Shown here: piece by piece, positions 44,056 through 51,587 of the stretch
How positions within the stretch are numbered: the stretch's first letter is position 1
Layout: each line of letters starts with the position of its first letter
Origin: DATBLE01 sp963734065
GTDB taxonomy: Bacteria > Actinomycetota > Thermoleophilia > Gaiellales > Gaiellaceae
DNA length: 64,000 bases
Reading direction: 5' to 3'
NCBI GenBank assembly: GCA_963734065.1
Contig: CAVTFN010000005.1
Span: 310,001-374,000, forward strand
The notes under the pieces: model-generated
Database searches by the model: none
The model's input: the letters and a program-made list of their open reading frames with translations, nothing else
What the model was told of the DNA's origin: nothing
Program-made: the position numbers and the translations under genes

Positions 44056-44786
44056 TCGACCAGTTCCGGTCCGAGCTGCTGAAGATCCGCTCGACGAGGA
44101 CGACCCTCGGGCTGCTGCTGACGATGATCGCGCTCGTGCTGCTGTTCGCGCTGCTGGGCGGGCTGCTGACCAAGGCGAGCGGCCTCGACGAGGCGGGCGA
44201 GCAGCGCGACCAGCTCGGGATCGGGGGGATCGCGACCATCTTCGCGGCGCTCGCCGGCGTGCTCGTGGTGACGAGCGAGTACCGCTTCGGGACGATCCGC
44301 CCGACGTTCGTCTTCACGCCGCGGCGGTGGCGGGTGGTCGGCGCGAAGCTGGTTGCGTCGATCGCGGCGGGACTCGTGCTCGCCGCGGTCGCGATCGGCC
44401 TGACCTGGCTGATCGGCGTCGCGATCCTCGCCGGGCGGGGCATCTCGCTGGAGGTCGACACCGGCGACGTCCTGCTGATCGTGCTCGGAGGCTTCGTCGC
44501 ATCTGCCCTGTGGGGCGCGATCGGCGCCGGCCTCGGCGCGATCCTGCACAACCAGGTTGCCTCGGTGATCGCGCTGCTCGTCTGGGTGTTCGTACTCGAA
44601 AACGTGCTCTTCGGCTTCGTGCCGTCGGTCGGGCGGTTCGGGCCGGGCCACGCGGGCGACGCGGTCTCGGGGATGACCGGCGACCACCTGTTGCCGGCGG
44701 CCGCGGGCGGCGGGATCCTCCTCGCCTGGGCGGCGGCGCTCGGCCTGGCCGGGCTCGTGCTCACCGCCCGGCGCGACGTCAACTAG
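44052..44786 (+). CDS. ABC-2 type transporter permease
   Basis: 244 residues with six transmembrane helices ('LGLLLTMIALVLLFALLGGLL', 'IATIFAALAGVLVVTSEYRFG', 'LVLAAVAIGLTWLIGVAILAG' and others). 'TSEYRFGTIRPTFVFTPRRWRVVGAK' is the recognisable cytoplasmic element of DrrB/NatB-type permeases. GTG start chosen at 44052 in overlap with the ATPase stop. Substrate unknown. Confidence 0.9.
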   Translation: MIDQFRSELLKIRSTRTTLGLLLTMIALVLLFALLGGLLTKASGLDEAGEQRDQLGIGGIATIFAALAGVLVVTSEYRFGTIRPTFVFTPRRWRVVGAKLVASIAAGLVLAAVAIGLTWLIGVAILAGRGISLEVDTGDVLLIVLGGFVASALWGAIGAGLGAILHNQVASVIALLVWVFVLENVLFGFVPSVGRFGPGHAGDAVSGMTGDHLLPAAAGGGILLAWAAALGLAGLVLTARRDVN

Positions 44787-44795
44787 GTTGTCGGG

Positions 44796-45425
44796 ATGAT
44801 CCGGGTTCGCGTCTTCGCCGGCCTGCGCGAGCGCGCCGGCTGGTCGGAGCGCGAGCTCGACGACGTCGCCACCCTCGCGGACGTCTGGCCGGCGCTGGGG
44901 CTCGGCGACGAGCCGGCGGGCCTGCTCTACGCGGTCAACCAGGAGTACGCCCCGCGCGATCGCGAGCTCGCCGACGGGGACGAGGTGGCGTTGATCCCGC
45001 CGGTCTCGGGCGGGGCGTTCCGGCTGAGCGCGGAGCCGCTCGACCCGAATGCCGCGGTCGCCGAGGTGTCGGTGCCCGCGGCAGGCGCGGTCGCAACGTT
45101 CATCGGCACGACGCGCGTGCGCTCCCGGGACCGCACGGTGCAGTACCTCGACTACGAGGCGTACGCGGAGATGGCCGAGAAGGTGATGGCCGAGCTGGCG
45201 GAGTCGCTGAAGGCGAAGCACGACCTCAGCGAGGTTGCGATTCACCACCGGACCGGCCGCGTCGACATCGGCGCGGTCTCCGTGGTGATCGCCGTCTCGG
45301 CCCCGCACCGCGCCGCCGCGCTCGCCGCCTGCGCCGAGGCGATCGACACGCTCAAGGAGACCGTCCCGCTCTGGAAGAAAGAGGTCTACGAGGGCGGCGA
45401 GGAGTGGATCGGCAAGGGCTCCTGA
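44796..45425 (+). CDS. moaX: MoaD-MoaE fusion, molybdopterin synthase (MoaX-type)
   Basis: 209 residues. Residues 1-78 are MoaD (ubiquitin-like sulphur carrier: 'VRVFAGLRERAGW...', ending 'VALIPPVSGG'), where the double Gly normally is the C-terminus that forms a thiocarboxylate. Residues 80-209 are MoaE ('VATFIGTTRVRSRDRTVQYLDYEAYAEMAEKVM', 'HHRTGRVDIGAVSVVIAVSAPHR', 'PLWKKEVYEGGEEWI' with catalytic Lys). Mycobacterium MoaX has the same arrangement and is cleaved after the Gly-Gly (known for that protein). Molybdenum cofactor synthesis in the cytoplasm. No other moa genes are near. Confidence 0.93.
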   Translation: MIRVRVFAGLRERAGWSERELDDVATLADVWPALGLGDEPAGLLYAVNQEYAPRDRELADGDEVALIPPVSGGAFRLSAEPLDPNAAVAEVSVPAAGAVATFIGTTRVRSRDRTVQYLDYEAYAEMAEKVMAELAESLKAKHDLSEVAIHHRTGRVDIGAVSVVIAVSAPHRAAALAACAEAIDTLKETVPLWKKEVYEGGEEWIGKGS

Positions 45426-45451
45426 GCGACCCCGCGGCTACCATCATCGGC

Positions 45452-46414
45452 ATGGAGCGCATGGCGCACCCGGGCTGGTGCGAGAACCTCGTCGGCGCCG
45501 GCAGGCTGAAGCCGGGCGAGCGCGTCCTCGTCGTCGTCGACGAGCCGCTGCTCGAGGAGGGCTCGCAGCTCGCCGCGGCCGTGAAGGACGCCGGCGGCGA
45601 GCCGCGACTCGAGCTGTGGGCCGGAAACCCGCGGCCGCTGGTGGCAGCGCCGCCGGGTGTGCTCGAAGGCGGCCGGAGTGCCGACCTCTCGTTCTTCATC
45701 TCGGAGGCGCCGCGCGGCGACGAGGCCGGCGCCCGCTTCCAGCTGATGGAGGCTGTGGTCGGCCATGGCGGCCGGCAGATCTTCATGGGCCTGGTCGACG
45801 GCGAGCTCCTGCGCGGGGAGTTGTCCGGGCCTGCGCCCGACCTCGCCGACGCGGCGGAGAAGGTGCTCGCACAGCTGCGCGGCGTGGAGACGATTCGGAT
45901 TCGCGGCCGCGCGGGGACCGATCTGACCCTGCGCATCGCCGGCCGTCCCTGGAAGACCGATGCGGGCGAGCTCGTCCCCGGGGAGACGGCCAACTACCCG
46001 GGAGGCGAGGTCTTCGTCGCCCCGCACGCCGACGGCGCCGACGGCGTCCTCGTGGCCGACCTGACCGTGCCGTACACGGTCGAGGGGCTCGTCGACGAGC
46101 CGGTCACGCTGCGTTTCGAGCGCGGTCGCGTCACCTCGATCGAGGGAGGACGCGCCGCAGACTTGCTCCGCGAGCTGGTCGACGGCGCCGGCACCGGAGC
46201 CGACGTGATCGCCGAGCTCGGGATCGGCCTCAACCACGACGTGACGCCGCGCGGCCACGTGATGCTGGACGAGAAGGCCGGCGGCACCGCCCACGTCGCG
46301 ATCGGCCGCAACACCGGCACCTACGGCGGCGACAACGAGGCGAGCATCCACGTCGACTGCATCTTCTCGGGGCCCGAGGTGGAGGCCGACGGCCGTCCGG
46401 TCGATATTCCGTGA
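45452..46414 (+). CDS. M29-family aminopeptidase (thermophilic metallopeptidase)
   Basis: 320 residues. M29 signatures are visible: 'NYPGGEVFVAPHADGADG' with the first metal-binding Glu, 'GVETIRIRGRAGTDLTLRIAGRPWKTDAGELVPGE', and the C-terminal 'GTAHVAIGRNTGTYGGDNEASIHVDCIF' with His/Asp ligands. Family members are dimeric aminopeptidases using Zn or Co. ATG 45452 or the Met four codons later could start it. It is tightly linked to the M50 gene (1-nt gap). Confidence 0.88.
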   Translation: MERMAHPGWCENLVGAGRLKPGERVLVVVDEPLLEEGSQLAAAVKDAGGEPRLELWAGNPRPLVAAPPGVLEGGRSADLSFFISEAPRGDEAGARFQLMEAVVGHGGRQIFMGLVDGELLRGELSGPAPDLADAAEKVLAQLRGVETIRIRGRAGTDLTLRIAGRPWKTDAGELVPGETANYPGGEVFVAPHADGADGVLVADLTVPYTVEGLVDEPVTLRFERGRVTSIEGGRAADLLRELVDGAGTGADVIAELGIGLNHDVTPRGHVMLDEKAGGTAHVAIGRNTGTYGGDNEASIHVDCIFSGPEVEADGRPVDIP

Positions 46415-46415
46415 C

Positions 46416-47072
46416 ATGAGCTTCGACCCCGAGATCCCGGAACGCGAGTACCGGCCGATCCACCCCGAGCCGGCGTGGCGCTCGCTCGCGCGGAAGATCT
46501 GGGCGCCCCTCGCCGTCCTCCTCGGCCTGATCGTCAAGTTCGGCTTCGCGTTCGCGAAGTTCGCGACGATCTTCATCGCCGTCGGCGGGTACGCGCTGCT
46601 GTGGGGCTGGCGGTTCGCCGTCGGCTTCGTGCTGCTGATCTTCGTGCACGAGCTGGGGCACTTCGTCGAGGCCCGCCGGCGCGGGTTCAATGCCGCGTGG
46701 CCCGTCTTCATCCCGTTCCTCGGCGCCTACGTCGCGATCCGCGACGCGCGGATGAACCCGTGGCAGAACTTCTGGATCTCGTACGCGGGCCCGCTCTGGG
46801 GCAGCGTCGGCGCCGCGTGCGTGTGGCTCGTGGGCGAACAGCAGGGGTCGCGGCTGCTGCAGGCGCTCGGCTACGTCGGCTTCCTGCTCAACCTGATCAA
46901 CCTGCTGCCGGTCGGCATCCTCGACGGCGGCTCGATCTGGCGCTCGATCAAGACGATGCGCCGCGGAGGCACACCCGGCAAGGCGCAGCTGGCCACGGCC
47001 GCGTACGTGGGGCTGGCCGCGCTGCTCGTGATCGGCATGTTCGCCGCCCACGTGCCGCAAAACCGCCTCTAG
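46416..47072 (+). CDS. M50-family site-2-type membrane metalloprotease
   Basis: 218 residues with about five transmembrane segments. The zinc motif HExxH is 'FVHELGHFVEARRRG' (residue about 78), and the third ligand motif is 'NLLPVGILDGGSIW' (Asp). Between them a conserved 'GPLWGS' helix. No PDZ domain, so it belongs to the small SREBP-like M50 group rather than RseP. ATG starts 1 nt after the M29 stop. Substrate unknown. Confidence 0.9.
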   Translation: MSFDPEIPEREYRPIHPEPAWRSLARKIWAPLAVLLGLIVKFGFAFAKFATIFIAVGGYALLWGWRFAVGFVLLIFVHELGHFVEARRRGFNAAWPVFIPFLGAYVAIRDARMNPWQNFWISYAGPLWGSVGAACVWLVGEQQGSRLLQALGYVGFLLNLINLLPVGILDGGSIWRSIKTMRRGGTPGKAQLATAAYVGLAALLVIGMFAAHVPQNRL

Positions 47073-47076
47073 CTGA

Positions 47077-47138
47077 AGTGCTCCTTCCGGCAACAGTCAG
47101 AACGCCTCCGGCGGGAGACCATCACCGGAAGGAGCACT
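47077..47138 (+). promoter_or_regulatory. Hairpin sequestering the ribosome binding site of the LOG gene
   Basis: A perfect 14-bp inverted repeat, AGTGCTCCTTCCGG (47077-47090) and CCGGAAGGAGCACT (47125-47138), with a 34-nt loop. The right arm contains the GGAAGGAG ribosome binding site of the GTG start at 47142; the left arm begins 5 nt after the M50 stop. The loop can form a small CTCC/GGAG competitor. This layout suggests translational control (RNA thermometer, ligand or ribosome-coupled) of the downstream gene. Confidence 0.6.
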
Positions 47139-47141
47139 AGC

Positions 47142-47846
47142 GTGGCCGTCGACCGCCGCATCCTCGAGCACGACGACCGCGACATCGAGCAGCACGTCGA
47201 GCTGATCGCCGAGGAGCTGCGCAAGGGCTTCGAGGCGGTCGACCGGGTCCCGCGTCCCGCCGCGACCGTCTTCGGCTCCGCGCGCACGGGTCGGGGCACG
47301 CCCGAGTACGAACAGGCGCGGGCGTGCGGCCGGGCGCTGGCGGAGGCGGGCTTCGCGGTCGTCACCGGCGGCGGGCCGGGCGTGATGGAGGCAGCGAACC
47401 GCGGTGCCCGGGAGGGCGGCGGCTTCTCCGTCGGGTTCAACGTCGAGCTGCCGCACGAGCAGGAGCCGAACCCGTACGTCGACCTCGCCGCCGCCTTCCG
47501 CCACTTCTACGCGCGCAAGGTCATGCTCGTGAAGGCGGCCGAGGGGTTCATCCTCTTCCCGGGCGGCTTCGGCACGCTCGACGAGCTGTTCGAGTCGCTC
47601 ACCCTGATCCAGACCGACAAGGTACGGGAGTTCCCGGTCTCGCTGATCGGCACCGACTACTGGCGCGGCCTGCTCGACTGGATCGCAGCCCGCCCGCTCG
47701 CCGAGCAGAAGATCGCCCCCGAGGACCTGAATCTCGTCCAGCTGACCGACGACGTCCACGAGGCGGTTCGGGCGGTCTACGACTGCTGGGCGCGGTGGTC
47801 TGCCGAGCCGCCGAACCACGGGGCCCGGAAGGCCGACGCGCAGTAG
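47142..47846 (+). CDS. LOG-family (TIGR00730) nucleotide-binding protein
   Basis: 234 residues with GTG start. The Rossmann-like LOG fold has the two signatures 'VVTGGGPGVMEAANRGAREGGG' (about residue 75) and 'FPGGFGTLDELFESLTLIQT' (about residue 150), which include the catalytic Arg/Glu pair of cytokinin riboside 5'-monophosphate phosphoribohydrolases. Bacterial members cleave nucleoside monophosphates to base and ribose phosphate. Its ribosome binding site lies in the preceding hairpin. Often misannotated as lysine decarboxylase. Confidence 0.9.
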   Translation: MAVDRRILEHDDRDIEQHVELIAEELRKGFEAVDRVPRPAATVFGSARTGRGTPEYEQARACGRALAEAGFAVVTGGGPGVMEAANRGAREGGGFSVGFNVELPHEQEPNPYVDLAAAFRHFYARKVMLVKAAEGFILFPGGFGTLDELFESLTLIQTDKVREFPVSLIGTDYWRGLLDWIAARPLAEQKIAPEDLNLVQLTDDVHEAVRAVYDCWARWSAEPPNHGARKADAQ

Positions 47847-47945
47847 GGGGCTACCCCCATCCGCGAGAACCGGTCGGCACCATGGCCGCGGGCGGCATGC
47901 GAAGGCAGCCTTTGGTCAACATCCAGTTCAAGAACGGAGTCGACC

Positions 47946-49562
47946 ATGAGCATCACCTCACCCATCCGCCCGCTGTACCAGGCCCAGACCTACCGCAACC
48001 TGCTGTTCCTCGCCGCCGGGATCCCGATCGCCGCGGTCGTGCTCGGCCTCGTGATCGCCGGCTGGACGTCGATCGCCGTCCTCGCGATCACGCCGCTGGT
48101 CGTCCCGCTCCTGCTCGGCTACCGCGCCCTGGTCGGGCTGCTCGCCCGTGGCGACGGGAAGCTCGCGCGCTCGCTGCTCGGCGTCCGCCCCGACCCGCCC
48201 GCCTGGTCCGAGGGCCGCGGCTTCTGGGGCCGGGCGAAGGCCGTCGTGCTCGATCCGACCTTCTGGCGCCAGCAGGGCTACCTCCTGATGCGGATGACGC
48301 TCGGGTTCGCATTCGCCGTCGGCGAGCTCGCGCTGATCGCGGCCGCGGTGAGCGCGGTCACCCTGCCGATCTACTACCGCTGGTCGGCCCCGGAGTACGG
48401 GTCGTGGCACGCCGACACCCTCGGGCGTGCGCTCCTGCACGTTCCGGTCGGGATCGCCGGTCTGATCGTCGCGGCGTGGCTCGCCCGGATACTCGGCTCC
48501 TTCTGGGCCTGGCAGGTGCGGTCGCTGCTCGGCCCCCGTCCCGCGCCGGCCACGGCCGACCAGCAGCTGCGGTACCGCCGGCGGTCGCTCTGGATCAACG
48601 GCTGCACCGCTCTGGGCCTCGTCGTCCTGACCACGATCGTCTGGGCGGTCACCGGCGCCGGCTACTACTGGCCGCAGTGGGTCCTGCTCCCGCTGGCGCT
48701 GCTGTTCGCGATCCACGCGATCGTCGAGCTCGTCACCACCAGGCTGGCGCGCCGCGACCAGGCGCTCGCGATCCACGGCGGCGTGGTTGCAGCGCTCTTC
48801 CTCTTCCTCGTCGCGGTGTGGGCCCTGACCGCCCGCGGGTACTTCTGGCCCGCGTGGACGCTGCTCGGCCTCGGCAGCGCGGTTCTCCTGCACTGGCTGC
48901 TCACCCGCAACCGGCGGCGCGACCGCCTCTCCCGCCGCGTCGAGACGCTCGAGACGTCGCGCCTCGGCGCGGTCGAGGAGCAGGACGCCGAGCTCCGCCG
49001 CATCGAGCGCGACCTCCATGACGGCGCGCAGGCCAGGCTGGTCGCGCTCGGGATGAGCCTCGGGATGGCGCAGCAGAAGTTCGAGTCCGACCCGGAGGGC
49101 GCCCAGCAACTGGTCGCAGAAGCTCGAGCGGGCGTGGCGGAGGCGCTGAAGGAGATGCGCGACCTCGCCCGCGGCATCTATCCCCCGGTCCTCGCCGACC
49201 GCGGGATCGGCGCGGCGCTCGAGACGCTGGCCGACCGCAGTCCGCTGACGACGACGGTGTCGGTCGACCTGCCCGCACGGCCGCCTGCGCCGGTCGAGAC
49301 CGCGGCCTACTTCGTCGCAGCCGAGGCGATGGCCAACGCGGCCAAGCACTCCGGCGCAGGCCGCATCGACATCTCGGTCGGCCGCAACGACGGGATGCTC
49401 GAGGTCGAGATCCATGACGACGGCAGCGGCGGGGCCGACGCGGCCGGGAGCGGTCTCGCCGGGCTGCGCCGCCGCGTCGAGGCGCTGGACGGCACGCTGA
49501 CCGTGCAAAGCCCGGCGGGCGGGCCGACGACGATCCGGGCGGAGCTGCCGTGCGCATCGTGA
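47946..49562 (+). CDS. Sensor histidine kinase, NarL-type, with multi-pass sensor region
   Basis: 538 residues. An N-terminal membrane sensor (residues 20-200, about four helices with 'LLARGDGKLARSLLGV' loop) is followed by two related two-helix units, each with a YxWPxW motif ('GYYWPQWVLLPLALLFAIHAI' and 'GYFWPAWTLLGLGSAVLLHWL'), then a coiled linker. HisKA_3 contains 'RRIERDLHDGAQARLVALGMSLG' (phospho-His), and HATPase_c has 'EAMANAAKHSGAGRIDISV', 'IHDDGSGGAD' and 'GSGLAGLRRRVEALDG'. It overlaps the response regulator by 13 nt, its certain partner. Confidence 0.93.
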   Translation: MSITSPIRPLYQAQTYRNLLFLAAGIPIAAVVLGLVIAGWTSIAVLAITPLVVPLLLGYRALVGLLARGDGKLARSLLGVRPDPPAWSEGRGFWGRAKAVVLDPTFWRQQGYLLMRMTLGFAFAVGELALIAAAVSAVTLPIYYRWSAPEYGSWHADTLGRALLHVPVGIAGLIVAAWLARILGSFWAWQVRSLLGPRPAPATADQQLRYRRRSLWINGCTALGLVVLTTIVWAVTGAGYYWPQWVLLPLALLFAIHAIVELVTTRLARRDQALAIHGGVVAALFLFLVAVWALTARGYFWPAWTLLGLGSAVLLHWLLTRNRRRDRLSRRVETLETSRLGAVEEQDAELRRIERDLHDGAQARLVALGMSLGMAQQKFESDPEGAQQLVAEARAGVAEALKEMRDLARGIYPPVLADRGIGAALETLADRSPLTTTVSVDLPARPPAPVETAAYFVAAEAMANAAKHSGAGRIDISVGRNDGMLEVEIHDDGSGGADAAGSGLAGLRRRVEALDGTLTVQSPAGGPTTIRAELPCAS

Positions 49563-50200
49563 TCGCCGAGGACCTCGCGCTCCTGCGCGACGGGCTCGCC
49601 CGGCTGCTCCGCGACAACGACTTCGACGTCGTCGCCGAGGTCGCCGACGCCGACGCGCTCGTCCACGCGGTCCTACGCGAGCAGCCGGACCTCGCGATCG
49701 TCGACATCCGGCTGCCGCCGACCTTCCGCGACGAGGGCCTGCGCGCCGCGCTGGAGCTGCGCGGCTCCGCTCCGGAGACGGCGATCCTCGTCCTCTCGCA
49801 GTACGTCGAGCACACGTACGCCGCGGAGCTGCTCGCCCAGGCAGGAAGCTCCGGCGGCGTCGGCTACCTGCTCAAGGACCGGGTGCTGGACGCTGCCGAC
49901 TTCGTCGAGGCGGTCCGGCGCGTCGCCGACGGCGGAACGGCCCTCGATCCCGAGGTCGTCTCGCAGCTGCTCGGGAACCGCGGCTCCCACCGGCTCGACG
50001 TGCTCACTCCGCGCGAGCTCGAGGTGCTGACGCTGATGGCCGAGGGCCGCTCGAACGCAGGAATCGCCGAGTCGCTCGTGCTCACGGTCGGCGCGGTCGA
50101 GAAGCACATCGCGAGCATCTTCCAGAAGCTCCAGCTGCCGCCCTCGGATACCGACCACCGCCGCGTCCTCGCGGTGCTGGCCTATCTCCAGGAGCGCTGA
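49550..50200 (+). CDS. NarL/LuxR-family response regulator
   Basis: 216 residues, GTG start within the kinase 3' end. Receiver: 'RIVIAEDLALLRDGLARLL', phospho-Asp in 'PDLAIVDIRLPPTFRDEG', Lys in 'GYLLKDRVLD'. LuxR helix-turn-helix: 'LTPRELEVLTLMAEGRSNAGIAESLVLTVGAVEKHIASIFQKL'. The 'PPTFRDEGLRAALELR' segment marks the DesR/LiaR-type subgroup. Followed after 7 nt by a dispersed GGGAC palindrome. Cognate of the upstream kinase. Confidence 0.94.
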   Translation: MRIVIAEDLALLRDGLARLLRDNDFDVVAEVADADALVHAVLREQPDLAIVDIRLPPTFRDEGLRAALELRGSAPETAILVLSQYVEHTYAAELLAQAGSSGGVGYLLKDRVLDAADFVEAVRRVADGGTALDPEVVSQLLGNRGSHRLDVLTPRELEVLTLMAEGRSNAGIAESLVLTVGAVEKHIASIFQKLQLPPSDTDHRRVLAVLAYLQER

Positions 50201-50207
50201 CTTCCGT

Positions 50208-50280
50208 TAGGGACTGCCCCCGAAGGGGACTGTCCCCGCAGAAACCGCAGCGAGCTCAGCCCGAAGGGGTCAGACCCTGG
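50208..50280. repeat. Dispersed GGGACTGTCCC / GGGTCAGACCC palindromes
   Basis: TAGGGACTGCCCC, GAA-type spacer, then GGGGACTGTCCCC at 50208-50237, and a second half-type copy CCCGAAGGGGTCAGACCC at 50260-50277. Lies between the response regulator stop and selA, again at a gene 3' end. Confidence 0.7.
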
Positions 50281-50306
50281 ATCAGCCTCCGGCCTAGACT
50301 TTGGCC

Positions 50307-51587
50307 GTGGAGCTGCGAGACCTTCCTTCGGTGGACGAGCTCGCGCGCGCGGCCGACGACCCGCTCGCGGTCGACGCCGCCAGGCTCGTGATCGAGCGCG
50401 CACGGGAGGAGATCCGGGCCGGAGTGGATCCGGGCGACCTCGGCGAACGACTGCACGACGAGCTCGACCAGGCCCGGCGGCCGCGCCTGCGCCGCGTGCT
50501 GAACGCGACGGGCGTGATCGTGCACACGAACCTGGGCAGGGCGCCTCTGCCGGCGGCCGCCGTCGAGCGTGTCCGCGACACCGCCGCCGGCTACTCGAAC
50601 CTCGAGTACGACCTCGAAGCCGGGACGCGCGGGTCGCGACAGGATCACGTCGCGACGGTCCTCCGGCGGCTGACCGGCGCGGAGGGCGCGCTGGCCGTCA
50701 ACAACAACGCCGCCGCCGTGCTGCTCGCGCTGGCGGCGCTCGCCGAGGGACGCGAGGTGGTCGTCTCCCGCGGCGAGCTGCTCGAGATCGGCGACGGCTT
50801 CCGGATCCCCGACGTGCTGAACCGCTCCGGCGCCCGGCTGGTCGAGGTCGGGACGACCAACCGCACACGCGCCGCCGACTATGAGCGGGCGATCGGCCCG
50901 GTGACCGCCCTCCTCCTGCGCGTGCACCAGTCGAACTTCCGCGTGGTCGGCTTCACCGGGCTGCCGACCACCGCCGAGCTGGCCGCGGTAGCCGCCCGGC
51001 ACGACGTCCCCCTGGTCGACGACCTCGGCTCGGGCGCCCTGCTCCCGCTCCACGACGAGCCGCAGGTCCGCGACGCGCTCGCCGCGGGTGCCGACCTCGT
51101 CTGCTTCTCGGGCGACAAGCTGCTCGGCGGCCCGCAGGCCGGAATCGTCGTCGGCCGGGCGGACCTGGTCGAGCGGCTCCGGCGCCACCCGCTCCAGCGC
51201 GCGCTGCGCGCGGACAAGCTGACCCTGGCCGCGCTCGAAGGGACGCTCGCCCTGTACCTCGACCCCGGGCGCGCTCTCCGCGAGGTGCCGGTGCTGCGGA
51301 TGCTGAACGAACCGGTGGCGACGGTGCAGGACCGGGCAGAGCGGCTCGCCGGGCTCACCGGCGGAACGGTCGAGGAGACGGTCGCCCGCGTCGGCGGCGG
51401 CGCGCTTCCGCTTGCAGAGCTGCCCAGCTTCGCCTGCGCCGTCGACGAGAGCCTGGCTGCGCCGCTGCGGCAGGGCGAGCCGCCCGTCGTCGGGGTCGTC
51501 CGCGACGGCCGGCTGCTGCTCGACTGCCGGACGCTGGCCGACGCCGAGGTGGACGAGGTCGCGGCCGTGGTCGCTGCGTGCCCCTGA
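50307..51587 (+). CDS. selA: L-seryl-tRNA(Sec) selenium transferase
   Basis: 426 residues (GTG 50307; TTG 50301 is two codons upstream). PLP-dependent enzyme converting seryl-tRNA(Sec) to selenocysteyl-tRNA(Sec). Motifs: 'LNATGVIVHTNLGRAPLP', 'YSNLEYDLEAGTRGSR', 'AVNNNAAAVLLALAAL', 'VHQSNFRVVGFTG', and the PLP lysine in 'VCFSGDKLLGGPQAGIVVG'. C-terminal 'EVPVLRMLNEP' is SelA-typical. It overlaps selB by 10 nt. Together with selB it shows that the organism decodes UGA as selenocysteine; selC and selD are not in this window. Confidence 0.96.
   Translation: MELRDLPSVDELARAADDPLAVDAARLVIERAREEIRAGVDPGDLGERLHDELDQARRPRLRRVLNATGVIVHTNLGRAPLPAAAVERVRDTAAGYSNLEYDLEAGTRGSRQDHVATVLRRLTGAEGALAVNNNAAAVLLALAALAEGREVVVSRGELLEIGDGFRIPDVLNRSGARLVEVGTTNRTRAADYERAIGPVTALLLRVHQSNFRVVGFTGLPTTAELAAVAARHDVPLVDDLGSGALLPLHDEPQVRDALAAGADLVCFSGDKLLGGPQAGIVVGRADLVERLRRHPLQRALRADKLTLAALEGTLALYLDPGRALREVPVLRMLNEPVATVQDRAERLAGLTGGTVEETVARVGGGALPLAELPSFACAVDESLAAPLRQGEPPVVGVVRDGRLLLDCRTLADAEVDEVAAVVAACP

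Noticed and set aside
50201..50300. Possible selC (tRNA-Sec) next to selA
   Set aside because: The palindromes there are GGGAC repeats; no tRNA-like acceptor/T-arm or TCA anticodon loop was found.
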